From the NCBI GenBank assembly GCA_022823365.1, contig JAJDXG010000038.1, forward strand, positions 1 to 64,000: a stretch of 64,000 bases of DNA, written 5' to 3'. The DNA comes from Gemmatimonadota bacterium. GTDB taxonomy: Bacteria > Gemmatimonadota > Gemmatimonadetes > Longimicrobiales > Gaopeijiaceae. The position numbers were made by a program, and so were the translations under genes. This document shows, piece after piece, positions 17,397-28,140 of the stretch. The notes beneath the pieces are model-generated. The model saw nothing but the letters and a program-made list of their open reading frames with translations. It was not told the origin of the DNA and ran no database searches. Positions within the stretch are counted from its first letter, which is position 1. Every line of letters begins with the position of its first letter.

Positions 17397-17915
17397 CTAT
17401 CCTCCCAGTTCTTCGACGCTGATGCCGCGCTCACGCGCGACCTGCTCGGGCGTGGCCAGCCGCGTCAGCCCGTTCAGCGTCGCCTTGACAACGTTGATGG
17501 GGTTGTTCGAACCGAGACTCTTGGTCAGCACGTCGGTGACCCCCGCAGCCTCCAGCACCGCCCGGACCGGACCACCGGCGATCACCCCGGTGCCTGGCGC
17601 CGCGGGACGAAGGAGCACCCGGCCCGCGCCCCACTGGCCGATGATTTCATGAGGGAGGGTGCCTTGAACGATCGACACTTTCTGCATGTTCCGCCGTGCC
17701 CGCTCGAACGCCTTGCGGATGGCCTCCGCAACGTCGCTCGCCTTGGCCAGCGCGACACCCATGTTGCCCTTCTGGTCGCCCACCGAGACCAGCGCGGTGA
17801 ACGAGAAGCGGCGTCCGCCCTTCACCACCTTGGCGACCCGGTTGATGTGGATGACGTTCTCGACAAGTTCGCTCTCACGCGAGCGGTCTCCGTCCGTACG
17901 CCTGTTTCTGGCCAT
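17397..17915 (-). CDS. rpsE: 30S ribosomal protein uS5
   Basis: A 172-residue protein with the double-stranded-RNA-binding N-terminal part ([20 protein letters not shown]) and C-terminal domain ([20 protein letters not shown]). The loop VVKGGRRFS is where spectinomycin-resistance changes map in other bacteria; the residues look ordinary. The ATG and the rplR stop share one base (TGATG), so rplR and rpsE are translationally coupled. Confidence 0.97.
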   Translation of the reverse strand: MARNRRTDGDRSRESELVENVIHINRVAKVVKGGRRFSFTALVSVGDQKGNMGVALAKASDVAEAIRKAFERARRNMQKVSIVQGTLPHEIIGQWGAGRVLLRPAAPGTGVIAGGPVRAVLEAAGVTDVLTKSLGSNNPINVVKATLNGLTRLATPEQVARERGISVEELGG

Positions 17916-18304
17916 CAGAAGTTCAACCCTCCCTCGCGCGCGCCGTCGGCAAAGGCCTTCACCCTGCCGTGATACTGGTAGCCGCCGCGGTCGAATACCA
18001 CCGTGCTGATGCCCTCCGAACGAGCTCGGTCGGCCAGCATCCTGCCCGCCGCCCGGGCCCGCTCGACTCCCGGGTTGCGAGACTCGGTCTCGAACTCGCG
18101 GAGAGCCGCGGACCGGGTGGAGATTCCGACCAGGGTGCGTCCAAGGTCGTCGTCCACCAGCTGTCCCTCCATGTGCTTCAGAGAACGGAACACCACGAGC
18201 CGCGGGCGTTCGGCGGACCCGTTCACGCGCTTGCGGACCCTGCGATGCCGCCGGATGCGCTGCAGGCGCCGGCTCCTTCTCAACTTCGAACTCTTTGCGG
18301 TCAC
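17915..18304 (-). CDS. rplR: 50S ribosomal protein uL18 (GTG start)
   Basis: A 129-residue uL18. The core is [20 protein letters not shown] and the C-terminus [20 protein letters not shown], both typical; it binds 5S rRNA. A GTG at 18304 behind GAGGA gives a basic N-terminus [20 protein letters not shown] of normal length. An upstream ATG in the open frame would overlap rplF by far and is rejected. Confidence 0.93.
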   Translation of the reverse strand: MTAKSSKLRRSRRLQRIRRHRRVRKRVNGSAERPRLVVFRSLKHMEGQLVDDDLGRTLVGISTRSAALREFETESRNPGVERARAAGRMLADRARSEGISTVVFDRGGYQYHGRVKAFADGAREGGLNF

Positions 18305-18327
18305 GGTTTCCTCGCTCTGCGGGGCGA

Positions 18328-18867
18328 CTACGATGCGGCGGTCTTGCCGACCTTGCGTCGGATCTGCTCGCCCTGGTAGCGCACGCCCTTGCCCTTGTAC
18401 GGCTCCGGGGGCCGGAACGACCGGATTTCCGCCGCTACCTGCCCCACCTTCTGCTTGTCGATCCCATGCACCACCACGATGTCCTGCCGGGGACACTCGA
18501 GCGTGATGCCTTCAGGCTCCGGGTAGTCGATGGTGTGGGAGAATCCCAGGCTCAGGACCAGTTCCCTGCCCTTCTTCTGCGCCCGGTATCCCACCCCCAC
18601 GATCTCCAGCGTCTTGCTGTACCCGGTCGTCACCCCGTGCACCATGTTGGCGATGAGGGCGCGCGTCAGACCATGAAGCGACCGGTGCACGCGACCGTCG
18701 GACGGCCTCCGCACCACCACTTCGCCTTCCCCCACATCGATGGTCATGGCGGGATGCACGTCGAGGGTCAGTTCGCCCCTGGGTCCCTTGACCTTCAGGA
18801 CGGGCTCACTGTAGTCCACGGTCACGCCGCCCGGAATGGCGACCGGAAGTTTACCTATGCGCGACAT
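18328..18867 (-). CDS. rplF: 50S ribosomal protein uL6
   Basis: A 179-residue protein beginning [15 protein letters not shown], with both repeats of the uL6 fold and the C-terminal [17 protein letters not shown] signature that contacts 23S rRNA near the factor-binding site. It stands 30 bases after rpsH and 23 before rplR. Confidence 0.97.
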   Translation of the reverse strand: MSRIGKLPVAIPGGVTVDYSEPVLKVKGPRGELTLDVHPAMTIDVGEGEVVVRRPSDGRVHRSLHGLTRALIANMVHGVTTGYSKTLEIVGVGYRAQKKGRELVLSLGFSHTIDYPEPEGITLECPRQDIVVVHGIDKQKVGQVAAEIRSFRPPEPYKGKGVRYQGEQIRRKVGKTAAS

Positions 18868-18897
18868 ACGTTTACGTCGTGGTTAATGGAATCCTGG

Positions 18898-19293
18898 CTA
18901 CCACACGATCGCCAGCACTTCGCCGCCCACCCCTTCCTTGCGCGCCGTGCGGTCGGAGAGCACACCCCGGGATGTCGACAGAATCGCCATCCCCAGGCCG
19001 TTCCTGACCCTGGGGATATCCTCCCGTCCGACGTACCGCCGCCTTCCGGGCGACGAGAAGCGCTCGATATGCCGGATGATCGGGCGACCCTCGTCGCGAT
19101 ACTTCAGGTAGACGCGCAGAACCCCGTGGGCTCCGTCGTCGAGCACCTTGTAGCCGAAGACGAAATGGTTCTCGGCGAGCAGCCGGGCAATCTCGATCTT
19201 CATCCGGGAGACGGGCATGTCCGCCCAGCGGTGGCCCGCCTGCCCGGCGTTGCGCAGCCGGGTCAGCATGTCGGCAATCGGGTCCGTCATCAT
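18898..19293 (-). CDS. rpsH: 30S ribosomal protein uS8
   Basis: A 131-residue protein; two ATGs in a row (19293, 19290) precede TDPIADMLTRLRNAGQA, the standard start, so the second may be the true one. The C-terminal STSRGVLSDRTARKEGVGGE motif is intact. In E. coli uS8 also represses the spc operon by binding the rplE mRNA region. The gap to rplE is only 42 bases; rpsN, which normally lies there, is absent. Confidence 0.97.
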   Translation of the reverse strand: MMTDPIADMLTRLRNAGQAGHRWADMPVSRMKIEIARLLAENHFVFGYKVLDDGAHGVLRVYLKYRDEGRPIIRHIERFSSPGRRRYVGREDIPRVRNGLGMAILSTSRGVLSDRTARKEGVGGEVLAIVW

Positions 19294-19335
19294 GTCGAGT
19301 CTCGTCCCTCCGTTATTCCCTGGGTTGCGGGGGCG

Positions 19336-19923
19336 TCAGGCGGCGCCGTTCTGGCCGATGATGACCGGCAGCGAGCCACGGAACGGAAACCCCAGCTCGC
19401 GCAGCAGGGCCAGCGCCTCGTCGTCCTTGCTGGTGCTCGTAACCACGGTGATGTCCATGCCGTGGATGCGGTCGATCCTGTCGTAGTCGATCTCGGGGAA
19501 GATGATCTGCTCGCGAACCCCGAGGCTGTAGTTTCCGCGCCCGTCGAACGATTTCGTGGACAGCCCGCGGAAGTCGCGGATGCGCGGTATGGTGGCGCTC
19601 ACCAGGCGATCGAGAAACTCGTACATGCGGTGCCGGCGCAGCGTGACCCGGCATCCGACCGGCATGCCCGTCCTCAAAGAGAAGTTGGAGATGGACTTGC
19701 GCGCCCGGGTGACGACCGGCTTCTGTCCGGAGATCACCGACAATTCCTCGACCACGCTGTCGAGGAACTTCTGATTCCTGCTCGCTTCGCCGACGCCCAC
19801 GTTGAGGACGACCTTCACCGGGCGCGGAATCTGATTGACGTTGGTGAAGCCGAATTCCTCCTGGAGTTTCGGCTGAACGTTCTCCAGATAGTGCCGATGA
19901 AGCCGGGGGTGCGTCTCCGTCAT
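19336..19923 (-). CDS. rplE: 50S ribosomal protein uL5
   Basis: A 195-residue protein from ATG 19923 ([20 protein letters not shown]). The core has [19 protein letters not shown] and the conserved [20 protein letters not shown]; it binds 5S rRNA and contacts the P-site tRNA. A GTG at 19956, overlapping the rplX stop as GTGA, would add 11 residues ([11 protein letters not shown]); the family start favours 19923, but coupling through the GTG is possible. Confidence 0.95.
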   Translation of the reverse strand: MTETHPRLHRHYLENVQPKLQEEFGFTNVNQIPRPVKVVLNVGVGEASRNQKFLDSVVEELSVISGQKPVVTRARKSISNFSLRTGMPVGCRVTLRRHRMYEFLDRLVSATIPRIRDFRGLSTKSFDGRGNYSLGVREQIIFPEIDYDRIDRIHGMDITVVTSTSKDDEALALLRELGFPFRGSLPVIIGQNGAA

Positions 19924-19952
19924 CTTGCAAATCCGTCCGTTGTCGTCATCCG

Positions 19953-20312
19953 TCACCTCGGCGCCGGGATGGGGTTGCCGGTCTTCACCGCGATGCGCTC
20001 CTTCACGCCCCCTTCCTCGAGACGCATGCGAATGCGGCTGGCCTCTCCGCTGGCCGGATCGATCAACATCACGTTGGAAATGTGGATCGGAGCCTCGAAG
20101 GTGATGATCCCTCCCTCCGGATTGGCCGCCGTGGGCCGCTGGTGGCGCTTGCGCATGTTGACGCCCTCGATCACCACCTGATCGCGGTCGCGAATCACCC
20201 GAAGGACAGTTCCCTGCTCGTCCCGGTGGTTGCCGCGAATCACGCGCACGCGATCACCCTTCGCAATCCGGTGTTTGGGCCTTTTCCGGCGCGCTCCCGT
20301 CTGCCGCGGCAT
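19953..20312 (-). CDS. rplX: 50S ribosomal protein uL24
   Basis: A 119-residue protein with the KOW motif [20 protein letters not shown], then [15 protein letters not shown]. It is slightly long for uL24 because of a basic N-terminus ([16 protein letters not shown]) and a C-terminal extension ending PIPAPR. The start shares one base with the rplN stop (TGATG), so the two genes are coupled. uL24 starts 50S assembly. Confidence 0.96.
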   Translation of the reverse strand: MPRQTGARRKRPKHRIAKGDRVRVIRGNHRDEQGTVLRVIRDRDQVVIEGVNMRKRHQRPTAANPEGGIITFEAPIHISNVMLIDPASGEASRIRMRLEEGGVKERIAVKTGNPIPAPR

Positions 20313-20680
20313 CAGAGCACCTCCGGGGCCAGCGAAACGATCTTCATGTAACGCTTCTCCCTGAGTTCCCGCCCGACCGGTCCGAAGATGCGCGTGCCCT
20401 TCGGCTCGCCATTGGTGTCGATGAGTACCGCCGCGTTGTCGTCGAAGCGGATATAGGAGCCGTCGCGCCTGCGCACTTCCTTGGCCGTGCGCACCACGAC
20501 AGCCCGCACGATATCGCCCTTGCGCACGCCGGCGTTGGGGATGGCATCCTTGACCGTGAGCACCACCAGGTCGCCCACGCTGGCGTAGCGGCGGCGCGAG
20601 CCCCCCAGGACACGGATGCACAGCGCCTTCTTGGCGCCCGTGTTGTCCGTGATCCGAACCATCGATTCCTGTTGAATCAT
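20312..20680 (-). CDS. rplN: 50S ribosomal protein uL14
   Basis: A 122-residue protein starting [20 protein letters not shown], with the conserved [20 protein letters not shown] and the C-terminal [19 protein letters not shown]. It lies at the subunit interface. It follows rpsQ after 7 bases. Confidence 0.97.
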   Translation of the reverse strand: MIQQESMVRITDNTGAKKALCIRVLGGSRRRYASVGDLVVLTVKDAIPNAGVRKGDIVRAVVVRTAKEVRRRDGSYIRFDDNAAVLIDTNGEPKGTRIFGPVGRELREKRYMKIVSLAPEVL

Positions 20681-20687
20681 CGCCGGC

Positions 20688-20972
20688 CTATCCTTCCGCG
20701 CGGTCGACCAGTTCGGCGACCCTCCACCGCTTGGTGCGGGAGAGGGGCCGCGTCTCGACGATGCGCACGGTGTCTCCCATGCGATACTGGTTGGTTTCGT
20801 CGTGGGCGTGATACCTGCGGGTGCGCTTGACCTGCTTTCCGTAGAGCGGATGGGCGAACTGGCGCGCGACAAGGACGGTGACCGTCTTGTCCGCCACGTC
20901 CGACACCACCACTCCCGTTCGCGTCTTCCGCCGGTTGCGTGCGCCGCTCGCGGCATCCGGTGTCGCCGTCAT
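20688..20972 (-). CDS. rpsQ: 30S ribosomal protein uS17
   Basis: A 94-residue OB-fold protein: [20 protein letters not shown], then [20 protein letters not shown], then [18 protein letters not shown]. It is a primary 16S rRNA binder. The N-terminus has about ten extra residues ([11 protein letters not shown]). The ATG overlaps the rpmC stop by 4 bases (ATGA). Confidence 0.96.
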   Translation of the reverse strand: MTATPDAASGARNRRKTRTGVVVSDVADKTVTVLVARQFAHPLYGKQVKRTRRYHAHDETNQYRMGDTVRIVETRPLSRTKRWRVAELVDRAEG

Positions 20973-21193
20973 GAGGCGTTCTCCTCGGCCATGGCCAGAG
21001 TTGCCGCGAGTTCGCGTTCGCGCTGCACGGTGCGGACTCGGGCGATATCCCTGCGCAGGTGCGAGAGCAGCCGTGGATTCTCGAGTTCCATGGTTGCGGC
21101 CCGGAACTTGAGGCGGAACCGTTCCTCCCTCAGTTCGCCCAGCCGCTCCCGGATCTGCTGGTCGGTCATATCGCGGATTTCTTCGATGTCCAT
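20969..21193 (-). CDS. rpmC: 50S ribosomal protein uL29
   Basis: A 74-residue two-helix protein with the uL29 pattern [20 protein letters not shown], then [20 protein letters not shown]. It sits near the tunnel exit close to uL23. The frame begins MDIEEIRDM; the C-terminus is a little longer than usual. It is placed between rplP and rpsQ, as in the S10/spc order. Confidence 0.95.
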   Translation of the reverse strand: MDIEEIRDMTDQQIRERLGELREERFRLKFRAATMELENPRLLSHLRRDIARVRTVQRERELAATLAMAEENAS

Positions 21194-21205
21194 GCCCGGT
21201 TTCCC

Positions 21206-21628
21206 TCAGGTTCCCAACTGCTGTTCACGCGCGACGAAACGGGTCTTGATGGGGAGCTTGTCGGATGCGAGCTGCATCGCGCGGCGCGCGACCTCCTCGC
21301 CGACACCCTCCATCTCGAACATCATCCGCCCGGGCTTCACCACCGCCACCCAGCCTTCCGGGTTGCCCTTTCCCTTGCCCATCCGGGTCTCGGCGGGCTT
21401 GGAGGTGACCGGCTTGTCCGGAAAGATCCGGATCCAGACCTTTCCACCCCTCTTGATGTGCCGGGTCATGGCCACGCGCGCCGACTCGATCTGGCGATTG
21501 CTGATCCACGCGGACTCAACCGCCTGGAGCCCGTAGTCGCCGAAACTCACCCGGTTTCCGCGACGGGAAATCCCGCGCATCTTGCCCTTGTGCTTCTTGC
21601 GGTACTTGATCCGCTTCGGTGCCAGCAT
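21206..21628 (-). CDS. rplP: 50S ribosomal protein uL16
   Basis: A 140-residue protein beginning [19 protein letters not shown], then [20 protein letters not shown] and the signature [20 protein letters not shown]. uL16 contacts the peptidyl-transferase region and A-site tRNA. It lies 59 bases after rpsC. Confidence 0.97.
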   Translation of the reverse strand: MLAPKRIKYRKKHKGKMRGISRRGNRVSFGDYGLQAVESAWISNRQIESARVAMTRHIKRGGKVWIRIFPDKPVTSKPAETRMGKGKGNPEGWVAVVKPGRMMFEMEGVGEEVARRAMQLASDKLPIKTRFVAREQQLGT

Positions 21629-21687
21629 CTCCTATCGTCCTTGCGGGGCCCGCCGCAGGGGGGGCCGGGTTCCGTTCGCCTGCACCC

Positions 21688-22347
21688 TCACGATCCCGTC
21701 GAGTACGTCCGGCCCCGCCGGTCGTCCACCACTTCACCCTTGAAGATCCAGCACTTCACGCCCACGGTACCGTAGGTGGTGTCGGCCCTCACGCTCGCGT
21801 AGTCGATGTTCGCCCGCAGGGTGTGCAGGGGCACGCGACCCTCGTGATACGCTTCGGTGCGGGCGATTTCCGCGCCCCCCAGGCGGCCGCCACACTGGAT
21901 CTTGATGCCCTCCGCGCCCGCGCGACGCGCCGATTGAACCGCGCGCTTCATGGCCCGCCGGAACGAAATCCGCTGCCGCAACTGGTGCTTGACGTTCTCT
22001 GCCACCAGCCGCGCGTCGAGTTCGGGCTGCTTGATCTCCTCCACGTTGACCGAGACCTCGGACTTGGTCAGCACGCCCAGCTCGTCGCGCAGCTTGTCCA
22101 CCTCCGCGCCCCGCTTGCCGATCACGACGCCCGGTCGGGCCGTGTGCACGGTCATCACGATCTTGGAGGGCTTGCGGTCGATCTCGACCCGGGAGATGGC
22201 GGCGTGCGCCAGACGGCGGTCGAGGTACCGACGTATGGTCTCGTCCTCCTGGAGCAACTGGGGGAACTCCTTCTCCGCGTACCAGCGGGACTGCCAGTCC
22301 TTGACGATGCCGAGCCGGAACCCGTGGGGGTGTGTCTTCTGTCCCAT
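21688..22347 (-). CDS. rpsC: 30S ribosomal protein uS3
   Basis: A 219-residue protein from [20 protein letters not shown]. The KH domain is seen as [20 protein letters not shown] and the C-terminal domain as [20 protein letters not shown]. It forms part of the mRNA entry channel. It starts 5 bases after the rplV stop. Confidence 0.97.
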   Translation of the reverse strand: MGQKTHPHGFRLGIVKDWQSRWYAEKEFPQLLQEDETIRRYLDRRLAHAAISRVEIDRKPSKIVMTVHTARPGVVIGKRGAEVDKLRDELGVLTKSEVSVNVEEIKQPELDARLVAENVKHQLRQRISFRRAMKRAVQSARRAGAEGIKIQCGGRLGGAEIARTEAYHEGRVPLHTLRANIDYASVRADTTYGTVGVKCWIFKGEVVDDRRGRTYSTGS

Positions 22348-22352
22348 CGTCC

Positions 22353-22703
22353 CTATTCCTCGCTTTCCACGACGATCGTTATGTGACTCGAGCGCCTGCG
22401 GATCGGAGCCGCCCTCCCCATGGCCGCCGCCCGCCAGCGCTTCGTGGTTCGCCCGCCATCAACGAATGCCCGCGCGATCACGAGCTCGTCCACATCGAGC
22501 ACCTCCCCTTCCTCCTCTGCCCTGTATTCGGCGTTCGCGACCGCGGAACGGAGCGTCTTGCCGACCGGCACCGACGCGGCCTTCTTCGAGAACCGCAGGA
22601 TTGCATAGGCCTGATTGACGGGGAGACCCCGAATCTGATCCACCACCAGCCTCACCTTGCGGGGACTCATTCCGATGTACCTGGCAACCGCCTTTGCTTG
22701 CAT
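22353..22703 (-). CDS. rplV: 50S ribosomal protein uL22
   Basis: A 116-residue protein: [20 protein letters not shown] at the start, and the tunnel-loop/C-terminal part [20 protein letters not shown]. The beta-hairpin loop that lines the exit tunnel (macrolide-relevant in other bacteria) is of ordinary length. It lies 36 bases after rpsS. Confidence 0.97.
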   Translation of the reverse strand: MQAKAVARYIGMSPRKVRLVVDQIRGLPVNQAYAILRFSKKAASVPVGKTLRSAVANAEYRAEEEGEVLDVDELVIARAFVDGGRTTKRWRAAAMGRAAPIRRRSSHITIVVESEE

Positions 22704-22739
22704 CCGGGTTCTCGTGCAGGGGTGACCTGATCAGAGCCT

Positions 22740-23027
22740 CTATCGAGCCTTGGAGCGCCGGTCGGCGAGCTTGCCCCCGTGCCCGCGAAAGAGCCGCGTG
22801 GGAGCGAACTCGCCGAGTTTGTGTCCAACCATGTTCTCGGTGATGTAGACCGGGATGAACTTGTTGCCGTTGTGCACCGCAACCGTATGGCCCACGAAGT
22901 CCGGCGAGATGGTCGAGGCGCGCGCCCAGGTCTTGATGACCTTCTTCTCCGCGCGCGCGTTCATCAGCTCCACCTTGCGCAGGAGCTTCTCGTCGATGTA
23001 GGGGCCCTTCCTTACGCTGCGTGGCAT
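22740..23027 (-). CDS. rpsS: 30S ribosomal protein uS19
   Basis: A 95-residue protein starting [20 protein letters not shown], with the conserved [20 protein letters not shown] and [15 protein letters not shown]. It contacts uS13 in the 30S head. It follows rplB after 36 bases. Confidence 0.97.
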   Translation of the reverse strand: MPRSVRKGPYIDEKLLRKVELMNARAEKKVIKTWARASTISPDFVGHTVAVHNGNKFIPVYITENMVGHKLGEFAPTRLFRGHGGKLADRRSKAR

Positions 23028-23063
23028 GGCGGTTTCCTGGTTGGCTTCTCGTCTCGCAATCGT

Positions 23064-23906
23064 CTAGGACCGGGTGGCCTTGCCGCGTTTGCGTCCCCGG
23101 ACGATCAGTCGGTTGGATTCCTTCCTGGGATTGCGTGTCTTCTTCCCCTCCGGCTTGCCCCAGGGGGTAACCGGAGGACGGCCCCCGGAGGCCTTGCCCT
23201 CGCCTCCGCCGAGCGGGTGGTCAACCGGATTCATGGCGACGCCCCGCACCTTGGGACGGCGCCCGCGCCACCGGGCCGCCCCGGCCTTGCCCAGCGATTT
23301 CAGTTCATGATCGGTGTTGCCGACCTGGCCGACGGTGGCCATGCACTCCATGCGCACCCGCCGGACTTCCGTCGAGGGAAGACGGAGCGTCACGTAGTCT
23401 CCTTCCTTGGCCATGATCTGCACGCCCGCGCCCGCCGAGCGGGCCATCTGGCCGCCCTTCCCCGGCTTCAGCTCCACGTTGTGAACGATCGTGCCCAGCG
23501 GAATGCGGCCGATCGGGAGGGCGTTGCCCGGCTTGATGTCGGCATCGCCACCCGCCACCACCTCATCGCCGACCGCCAGGCCGCGCACATGCAGGATGTA
23601 GCGTTTCTCGCCGTCCACATAGTGGATGAGGGCGATGTTCGCGGAGCGGTTGGGATCGTACTCGATCTCGGCGACGCGGCCCGCCACCCCGATCTTGTTG
23701 CGCCTGAAGTCGATGCGCCGATACCGGCGCTTGTGGCCACCGCCCCTGCGGCGCACCGTGATGCGGCCATGGTGGTTGCGTCCACCCTTGGAGTGAAGAG
23801 GCTCCGTCAGCGACTTCTCCGGTCCCTTGCGCGTGGTCACCGTGTCCTTCACGATCGACCGGAAACGGGAGCCGGGTGTAACGGGTCTGAACTTCTTGAT
23901 CGCCAT
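23064..23906 (-). CDS. rplB: 50S ribosomal protein uL2
   Basis: A 280-residue protein with the RNA-binding core [20 protein letters not shown] and the C-terminal signature [20 protein letters not shown], including the His of GGG-adjacent loops essential at the peptidyl-transferase centre. The tail [15 protein letters not shown] is typical. It starts 10 bases after the rplW stop. Confidence 0.97.
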   Translation of the reverse strand: MAIKKFRPVTPGSRFRSIVKDTVTTRKGPEKSLTEPLHSKGGRNHHGRITVRRRGGGHKRRYRRIDFRRNKIGVAGRVAEIEYDPNRSANIALIHYVDGEKRYILHVRGLAVGDEVVAGGDADIKPGNALPIGRIPLGTIVHNVELKPGKGGQMARSAGAGVQIMAKEGDYVTLRLPSTEVRRVRMECMATVGQVGNTDHELKSLGKAGAARWRGRRPKVRGVAMNPVDHPLGGGEGKASGGRPPVTPWGKPEGKKTRNPRKESNRLIVRGRKRGKATRS

Positions 23907-23916
23907 GGCCCGTTCC

Positions 23917-24228
23917 TCAGCCCATTTCGTAGAGTTCGATGTGGTCGCCTTCGGCCAGCTTGACGACCGCCTTCTTGAACGACGGCCTGCGGCCGAGGCT
24001 CCAGTTGTTGCTCATCTGTCCGAGGAACGAGCGGCGCATCTTGCCCGCGTATCTCATGGTGCGCACATCGTCGACCTGGACGTCCCAGAGCGCCTCCACC
24101 GCGCGCGCGATATCGATCTTGTTGGCATTGCGGTTGACGATGAACGAGTAGACGTTCTCGGCTTCCATCTGGGCGGTCGTCTTTTCGGTGACCACCGGCC
24201 GCACGATTACATCCCACGGCTCACGCAT
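23917..24228 (-). CDS. rplW: 50S ribosomal protein uL23
   Basis: A 103-residue protein from ATG 24228 ([20 protein letters not shown]), the family start. The core has [20 protein letters not shown]. It sits at the tunnel exit and docks trigger factor and SRP. The start overlaps the rplD stop by 8 bases; an upstream ATG inside rplD would give a non-homologous extension. Confidence 0.96.
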   Translation of the reverse strand: MREPWDVIVRPVVTEKTTAQMEAENVYSFIVNRNANKIDIARAVEALWDVQVDDVRTMRYAGKMRRSFLGQMSNNWSLGRRPSFKKAVVKLAEGDHIELYEMG

Positions 24229-24880
24229 CGCCGTTCTCCGTGTCTGTGGAGTCCGCGGGCTCCGTAGCCACCGGCCCGGTCCCGAGCGCATCGGCCTCGA
24301 TCACGACGGTCGCCGCCCGCAGCACGTCGTAGGCCGACTCCTCCCCGAAGGGACGCACGCTGACGCCCGGCAGGTTACGGGCCGAGAGGTACACGTTGCG
24401 CTTGTTGCCGTCGGTCAGCAGCAGCACCTTGCCCGACACTTCGATGGCGGCGAGGCAGGCTGCCAGGCGCGAGGTGCGCGGGGCCTCGTAGTCCAGGGAC
24501 CCGATCAGCAGCACCCGACCCTCTTCCGCGCGCGCGTTCAGGGCCGACCGCCGGGCCAGCGCGCGCACCTTGCGAGGCACGGACGTGCGCCACGAGTGAG
24601 GTTGAGGGGGGAAGGCCATCCCGCCTCCTGTCCACTGCGCGGCGCGGATCGTCCCCTGGCGTGCCCGGCCGGTGCCCTTCTGCCTCCACGGCTTGCGGGA
24701 GCCGCCTGAAACGGCCGAGCGGTTCTTGCCGGCCCCCGTCCCCCTCCGCCGATTGGCGAGATGGGCCCGCACCACCTGGTGCAGAACGCCTTCGTTCACG
24801 ACTCCGTCGAATGGGACTGCCGGAAGCGTCCGGTCGCCGTCCGGGCTGCCGTCGGACTGGTAGTAGTGGGCCGTATGCAT
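24221..24880 (-). CDS. rplD: 50S ribosomal protein uL4
   Basis: A 219-residue protein from ATG 24880. The tunnel-loop region reads NRRRGTGAGKNRSAVSGGSR, then KPWRQKGTGRARQGTIRAAQ and WTGGGMAFPP, the uL4 signature. In E. coli uL4 also represses the S10 operon. The N-terminus (MHTAHYYQSDGSPDGDRTL) is lineage-specific, and the C-terminal tail is acidic. It follows rplC after 4 bases. Confidence 0.95.
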   Translation of the reverse strand: MHTAHYYQSDGSPDGDRTLPAVPFDGVVNEGVLHQVVRAHLANRRRGTGAGKNRSAVSGGSRKPWRQKGTGRARQGTIRAAQWTGGGMAFPPQPHSWRTSVPRKVRALARRSALNARAEEGRVLLIGSLDYEAPRTSRLAACLAAIEVSGKVLLLTDGNKRNVYLSARNLPGVSVRPFGEESAYDVLRAATVVIEADALGTGPVATEPADSTDTENGDA

Positions 24881-24884
24881 GGCT

Positions 24885-25502
24885 CTAGTGGCTGATGAAG
24901 ACGTAGCCGCTGCGCGGTCCGGGAACGGCGCCCTTGAGGAACAGCAGGTTCCTCCCGGCGTCGACCCGGACGACTTCGACATTGCCCAGCGTCTTGCGAT
25001 TGTTGCCCATCCGGCCGGGGAGCTTCTTGCCCTTGATGACTCTCGACGGGTCGGTGCCCGCTCCCATCGATCCGGGGGTGCGCGACATCGGGTGGCCGTG
25101 CGTGGCCGGGCGTCCCGTGAAGCCGTGTCGCTTCACGACGCCCTGGAATCCACGGCCCTTGGTATTGCCGGTCACCTTGACGGACTGGTTGGCAGCGAAG
25201 AGCTCGACGGTAAGTTCGTCACCGGCCTCGAACGCCTCGTCGTCCGCGACCGGGAACTCGCGCAGAACGCGGGGCGTCGCTTCCAGTCCGGCCTTCGCGG
25301 CATGGCCGGCTTCGGCCTTCGTGGCATGCCTGGCCCGGCGGGCCTCGAAGCCGACCTGGACGGCGCGGTATCCGTCGGTCTCCTCGGACCTTACGCATAC
25401 GACCGGGCATGGCCCGGCGCGCACCACGGTAACCGGCACCACAAGACCTTCGTCGTTGAAGATCCGGGTCATCCCGACCTTGCGTCCGATCAGTCCCGCC
25501 AT
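24885..25502 (-). CDS. rplC: 50S ribosomal protein uL3
   Basis: A 205-residue protein: MAGLIGRKVGMTRIFNDEGL at the start, then GRGFQGVVKRHGFTGRPATH and SRTPGSMGAGTDPSRVIKGK, both uL3 hallmarks. Its long loop reaches the peptidyl-transferase centre. It lies 30 bases after rpsJ. Confidence 0.97.
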   Translation of the reverse strand: MAGLIGRKVGMTRIFNDEGLVVPVTVVRAGPCPVVCVRSEETDGYRAVQVGFEARRARHATKAEAGHAAKAGLEATPRVLREFPVADDEAFEAGDELTVELFAANQSVKVTGNTKGRGFQGVVKRHGFTGRPATHGHPMSRTPGSMGAGTDPSRVIKGKKLPGRMGNNRKTLGNVEVVRVDAGRNLLFLKGAVPGPRSGYVFISH

Positions 25503-25532
25503 GCCGCCTCCTGGCAGTTGTCCATGGGCTGC

Positions 25533-25841
25533 CTAGTCGACCTTGATCTCGACATCGACGCCCGCCGGCAGATCCAGCTTGGTGAGGGCGTCGATGGTGG
25601 CGGGCCGGGAATCGACGATGTCGATGAGCCGCTTGTGCGTGCGCAGCTCGAACTGTTCCCGGCTCTTCTTGTCGATGTGCGGCGAGCGCAGCACCGTCCA
25701 GCGCTCGCGGCGCGTGGGCAAGGGAACCGGACCGCACACGCTGGCTCCGGTCTTCTCCGCGGTGCGGACGATGTCGGAAGCGGTCTGGTCGACGATCCAG
25801 TGATCGAAGGCTTTCAGCTTGATGCGAATCCGGCCACTCAT
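25533..25841 (-). CDS. rpsJ: 30S ribosomal protein uS10 (NusE)
   Basis: A 102-residue protein: [20 protein letters not shown] and [20 protein letters not shown], then [20 protein letters not shown]. uS10 is also NusE, the NusG/NusB partner in transcription-translation coupling. The ATG overlaps the fusA stop by 4 bases (ATGA), so the S10 set is joined directly to the str set with no tuf between. Confidence 0.97.
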   Translation of the reverse strand: MSGRIRIKLKAFDHWIVDQTASDIVRTAEKTGASVCGPVPLPTRRERWTVLRSPHIDKKSREQFELRTHKRLIDIVDSRPATIDALTKLDLPAGVDVEIKVD

Positions 25842-27943
25842 TTCTGGTAGACTGCTCCGTTGCCTGCCACAATCTCTTCACTCTTCGACCGGGGCACCTG
25901 GTCGTAGTGCGAGAACTGCATGGTGTACACGGCCCTACCCTGGCTCATGGAGCGGAGGGAGGTCGAATATCCGAACATCTCTCCCAGCGGAACGCTGGCT
26001 CCGATGACCCGGGCGCCGGCCCGCTCGGTCATGCCGCCGACTCGCCCGCGCCGGGAAGAAAGGTCGCCCATGATATCACCCATGTAGTCGCCGGGCGTAA
26101 CGACTTCCACATCCATGACCGGCTCGAGCAGGACCGGCCGCGCGCGTCTCACGCCCTCCCTGAGCGCCATCGATCCGGCGATCCTGAAGGCCATCTCGCT
26201 GGAATCGACATCGTGATACGAGCCGTCCACCAGCTCGACCTTGATGTCGATGAGCGGGTAGCCGGCCACGGCCCCGCTGGACATCGCGTCGCGCACTCCC
26301 CGCTCCACGGGACCGATGAACTCCTTGGGGATCCTGCCGCCCACGATCCGGTCCTCGAAGACGAAGCCCGCGCCCTTGGGGGCGGGTTCGACGTTGATGA
26401 CCACATGGCCGTATTGCCCGCGTCCTCCGGTCTGGCGCACGAACCGGCCCTCCACCTTCGTGGCGGAACCGACGATGGTCTCGCGGTATGCGACCTGGGG
26501 CCGGCCGATGTTGGCGCCAACCCGGAATTCGCGGCGCAACCGGTCGACGATGATCTCGAGATGGAGCTCGCCCATCCCGCTGATGATGGTCTGGTTGGTT
26601 TCCTGATCGCTGCGCACGCGGAAGGTCGGGTCCTCGTCGGCGAGCTTCGCCAGCCCCTGGGCCAGCTTGTCCTGGTCGGCCCGGGTCTTGGGCTCGATGG
26701 CGACCGCAATCACCGGCTCCGGAAACTCCATGGACTCCAGGATGATGGGATGATCGGGATGACACAGGGTGTGGCCCGTTCGAACCCCTTTCAGCCCGAT
26801 GACCGCAGCAATGTCCCCTGCGAAAACCTCCTGCCGCTCCTCGCGCTTGTTGGCGTGCATCTGCAGGATCCGGCCCACACGCTCGCGCCTGCCCCGGGTG
26901 GCGTCGAGCACATAGCTGCCGCTCGGCAGCGATCCCGAATAGACGCGGAAGAAGGTGAGCCGTCCGACATAGGGGTCGGTCGCGATCTTGAACGCGAGCG
27001 CGGTGAAGGGAGCGTCGTCGGAGACCTCCCGGGTCTCGGCAAAGCGGCCCGCCGGACGATAGTGTCCTTCGACGGGAGGAATGTCGATGGGGGAGGGCAG
27101 GTAGTCGATGACACCGTCCAGGAGCGCCTGGATGCCCTTGTTGCGGAAGGCCGATCCGCAAAAGACGGGAAAGATGGCGCCCCGCAGGGTGGCCTCGCGG
27201 ATCGCCCGCCGGAGTTCCTCCTCGGTGAGTTCCTCGCCCGCAAGGTACTTCTCCAGCAACTCGTCGTCGTGCTCGACCGCGGCCTCGATGAGTTCGTGCC
27301 GGCATGCGGCGATCACCTCCGTCATCGAGTCCGGCACCGGCCCGTAGCTGAAGCGCGAACCCAGGTCGTCCTCGTAGATGATCGACTTCCGGGTCACGAT
27401 GTCGACGACGCCGGTGAAGAGCTCGCCCTCGCCGAGCGGATACTGCACCGGGTGGGCGTTGGCTCCGAGGCGTTCGCGCATCATCGTGACGACTTGCTCG
27501 AAGTCGGCCCCGACGCGGTCCATCTTGTTGACGAACGCGATGCGGGGCACGCGATACCGGTCGGCCTGGCGCCATACCGTTTCCGACTGGGGCTCGACCC
27601 CGCCCACCGCGCAGAACACCGCGATGGCTCCGTCCAGAACCCGCAGCGAACGCTCGACCTCGGCCGTGAAGTCGACGTGCCCGGGGGTGTCGATGATGTT
27701 GATGCGGAAGGTTGAGCCGTTGCGCAGCCACGCGCAGGTCGTGGCGGCGGAGGTGATCGTGATCCCCCGCTCCTGCTCCTGTTCCATCCAGTCCATGGTG
27801 GCCGCACCCTCGTGCACCTCGCCCATGCGGTGGACCCGGCCGGTATAGAACAGAACCCGCTCGGTGGTGGTGGTCTTGCCCGCGTCGATATGCGCCATGA
27901 TGCCGATGTTGCGCAGACGCTCTAGCGGTGTATGCCTGGGCAT
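25838..27943 (-). CDS. fusA: Elongation factor G
   Basis: A 701-residue translocation GTPase. The G motifs are [33 protein letters not shown] and [10 protein letters not shown]. Domain IV has [20 protein letters not shown], and the C-terminus [16 protein letters not shown]. The ATG at 27943 ([20 protein letters not shown]) follows AAGGA by 9 bases. The frame is open far upstream through rpsG in another phase and is not coding there. The 197 bases between rpsG and fusA hold no gene that I can see. Confidence 0.98.
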   Translation of the reverse strand: MPRHTPLERLRNIGIMAHIDAGKTTTTERVLFYTGRVHRMGEVHEGAATMDWMEQEQERGITITSAATTCAWLRNGSTFRINIIDTPGHVDFTAEVERSLRVLDGAIAVFCAVGGVEPQSETVWRQADRYRVPRIAFVNKMDRVGADFEQVVTMMRERLGANAHPVQYPLGEGELFTGVVDIVTRKSIIYEDDLGSRFSYGPVPDSMTEVIAACRHELIEAAVEHDDELLEKYLAGEELTEEELRRAIREATLRGAIFPVFCGSAFRNKGIQALLDGVIDYLPSPIDIPPVEGHYRPAGRFAETREVSDDAPFTALAFKIATDPYVGRLTFFRVYSGSLPSGSYVLDATRGRRERVGRILQMHANKREERQEVFAGDIAAVIGLKGVRTGHTLCHPDHPIILESMEFPEPVIAVAIEPKTRADQDKLAQGLAKLADEDPTFRVRSDQETNQTIISGMGELHLEIIVDRLRREFRVGANIGRPQVAYRETIVGSATKVEGRFVRQTGGRGQYGHVVINVEPAPKGAGFVFEDRIVGGRIPKEFIGPVERGVRDAMSSGAVAGYPLIDIKVELVDGSYHDVDSSEMAFRIAGSMALREGVRRARPVLLEPVMDVEVVTPGDYMGDIMGDLSSRRGRVGGMTERAGARVIGASVPLGEMFGYSTSLRSMSQGRAVYTMQFSHYDQVPRSKSEEIVAGNGAVYQK

Positions 27944-28140
27944 CCGATGTATTCCTTCGAATCCTGTGTTTCTGTCGTCGGTACGCAAAAAAAGCGCAGG
28001 AACTCCGAGGCCACGAGTGCAGATTCGGCCGGGCCAACCCACCTGCCGGTTGGAAGCCGCCTGCCTTGTGCCGCGAGGGTCGGACCTTCGGGAACCCCCG
28101 CTACCCCGGCGCCAGCCTGCGCGCCGCAGCTGGGAAACGG

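Noticed and set aside
27987-27993. Seven A on plus (seven T on minus) between rpsG and fusA, possible terminator
   Set aside because: No stable GC stem directly precedes the T-run on the minus strand, and ending transcription before fusA would be odd in this operon.
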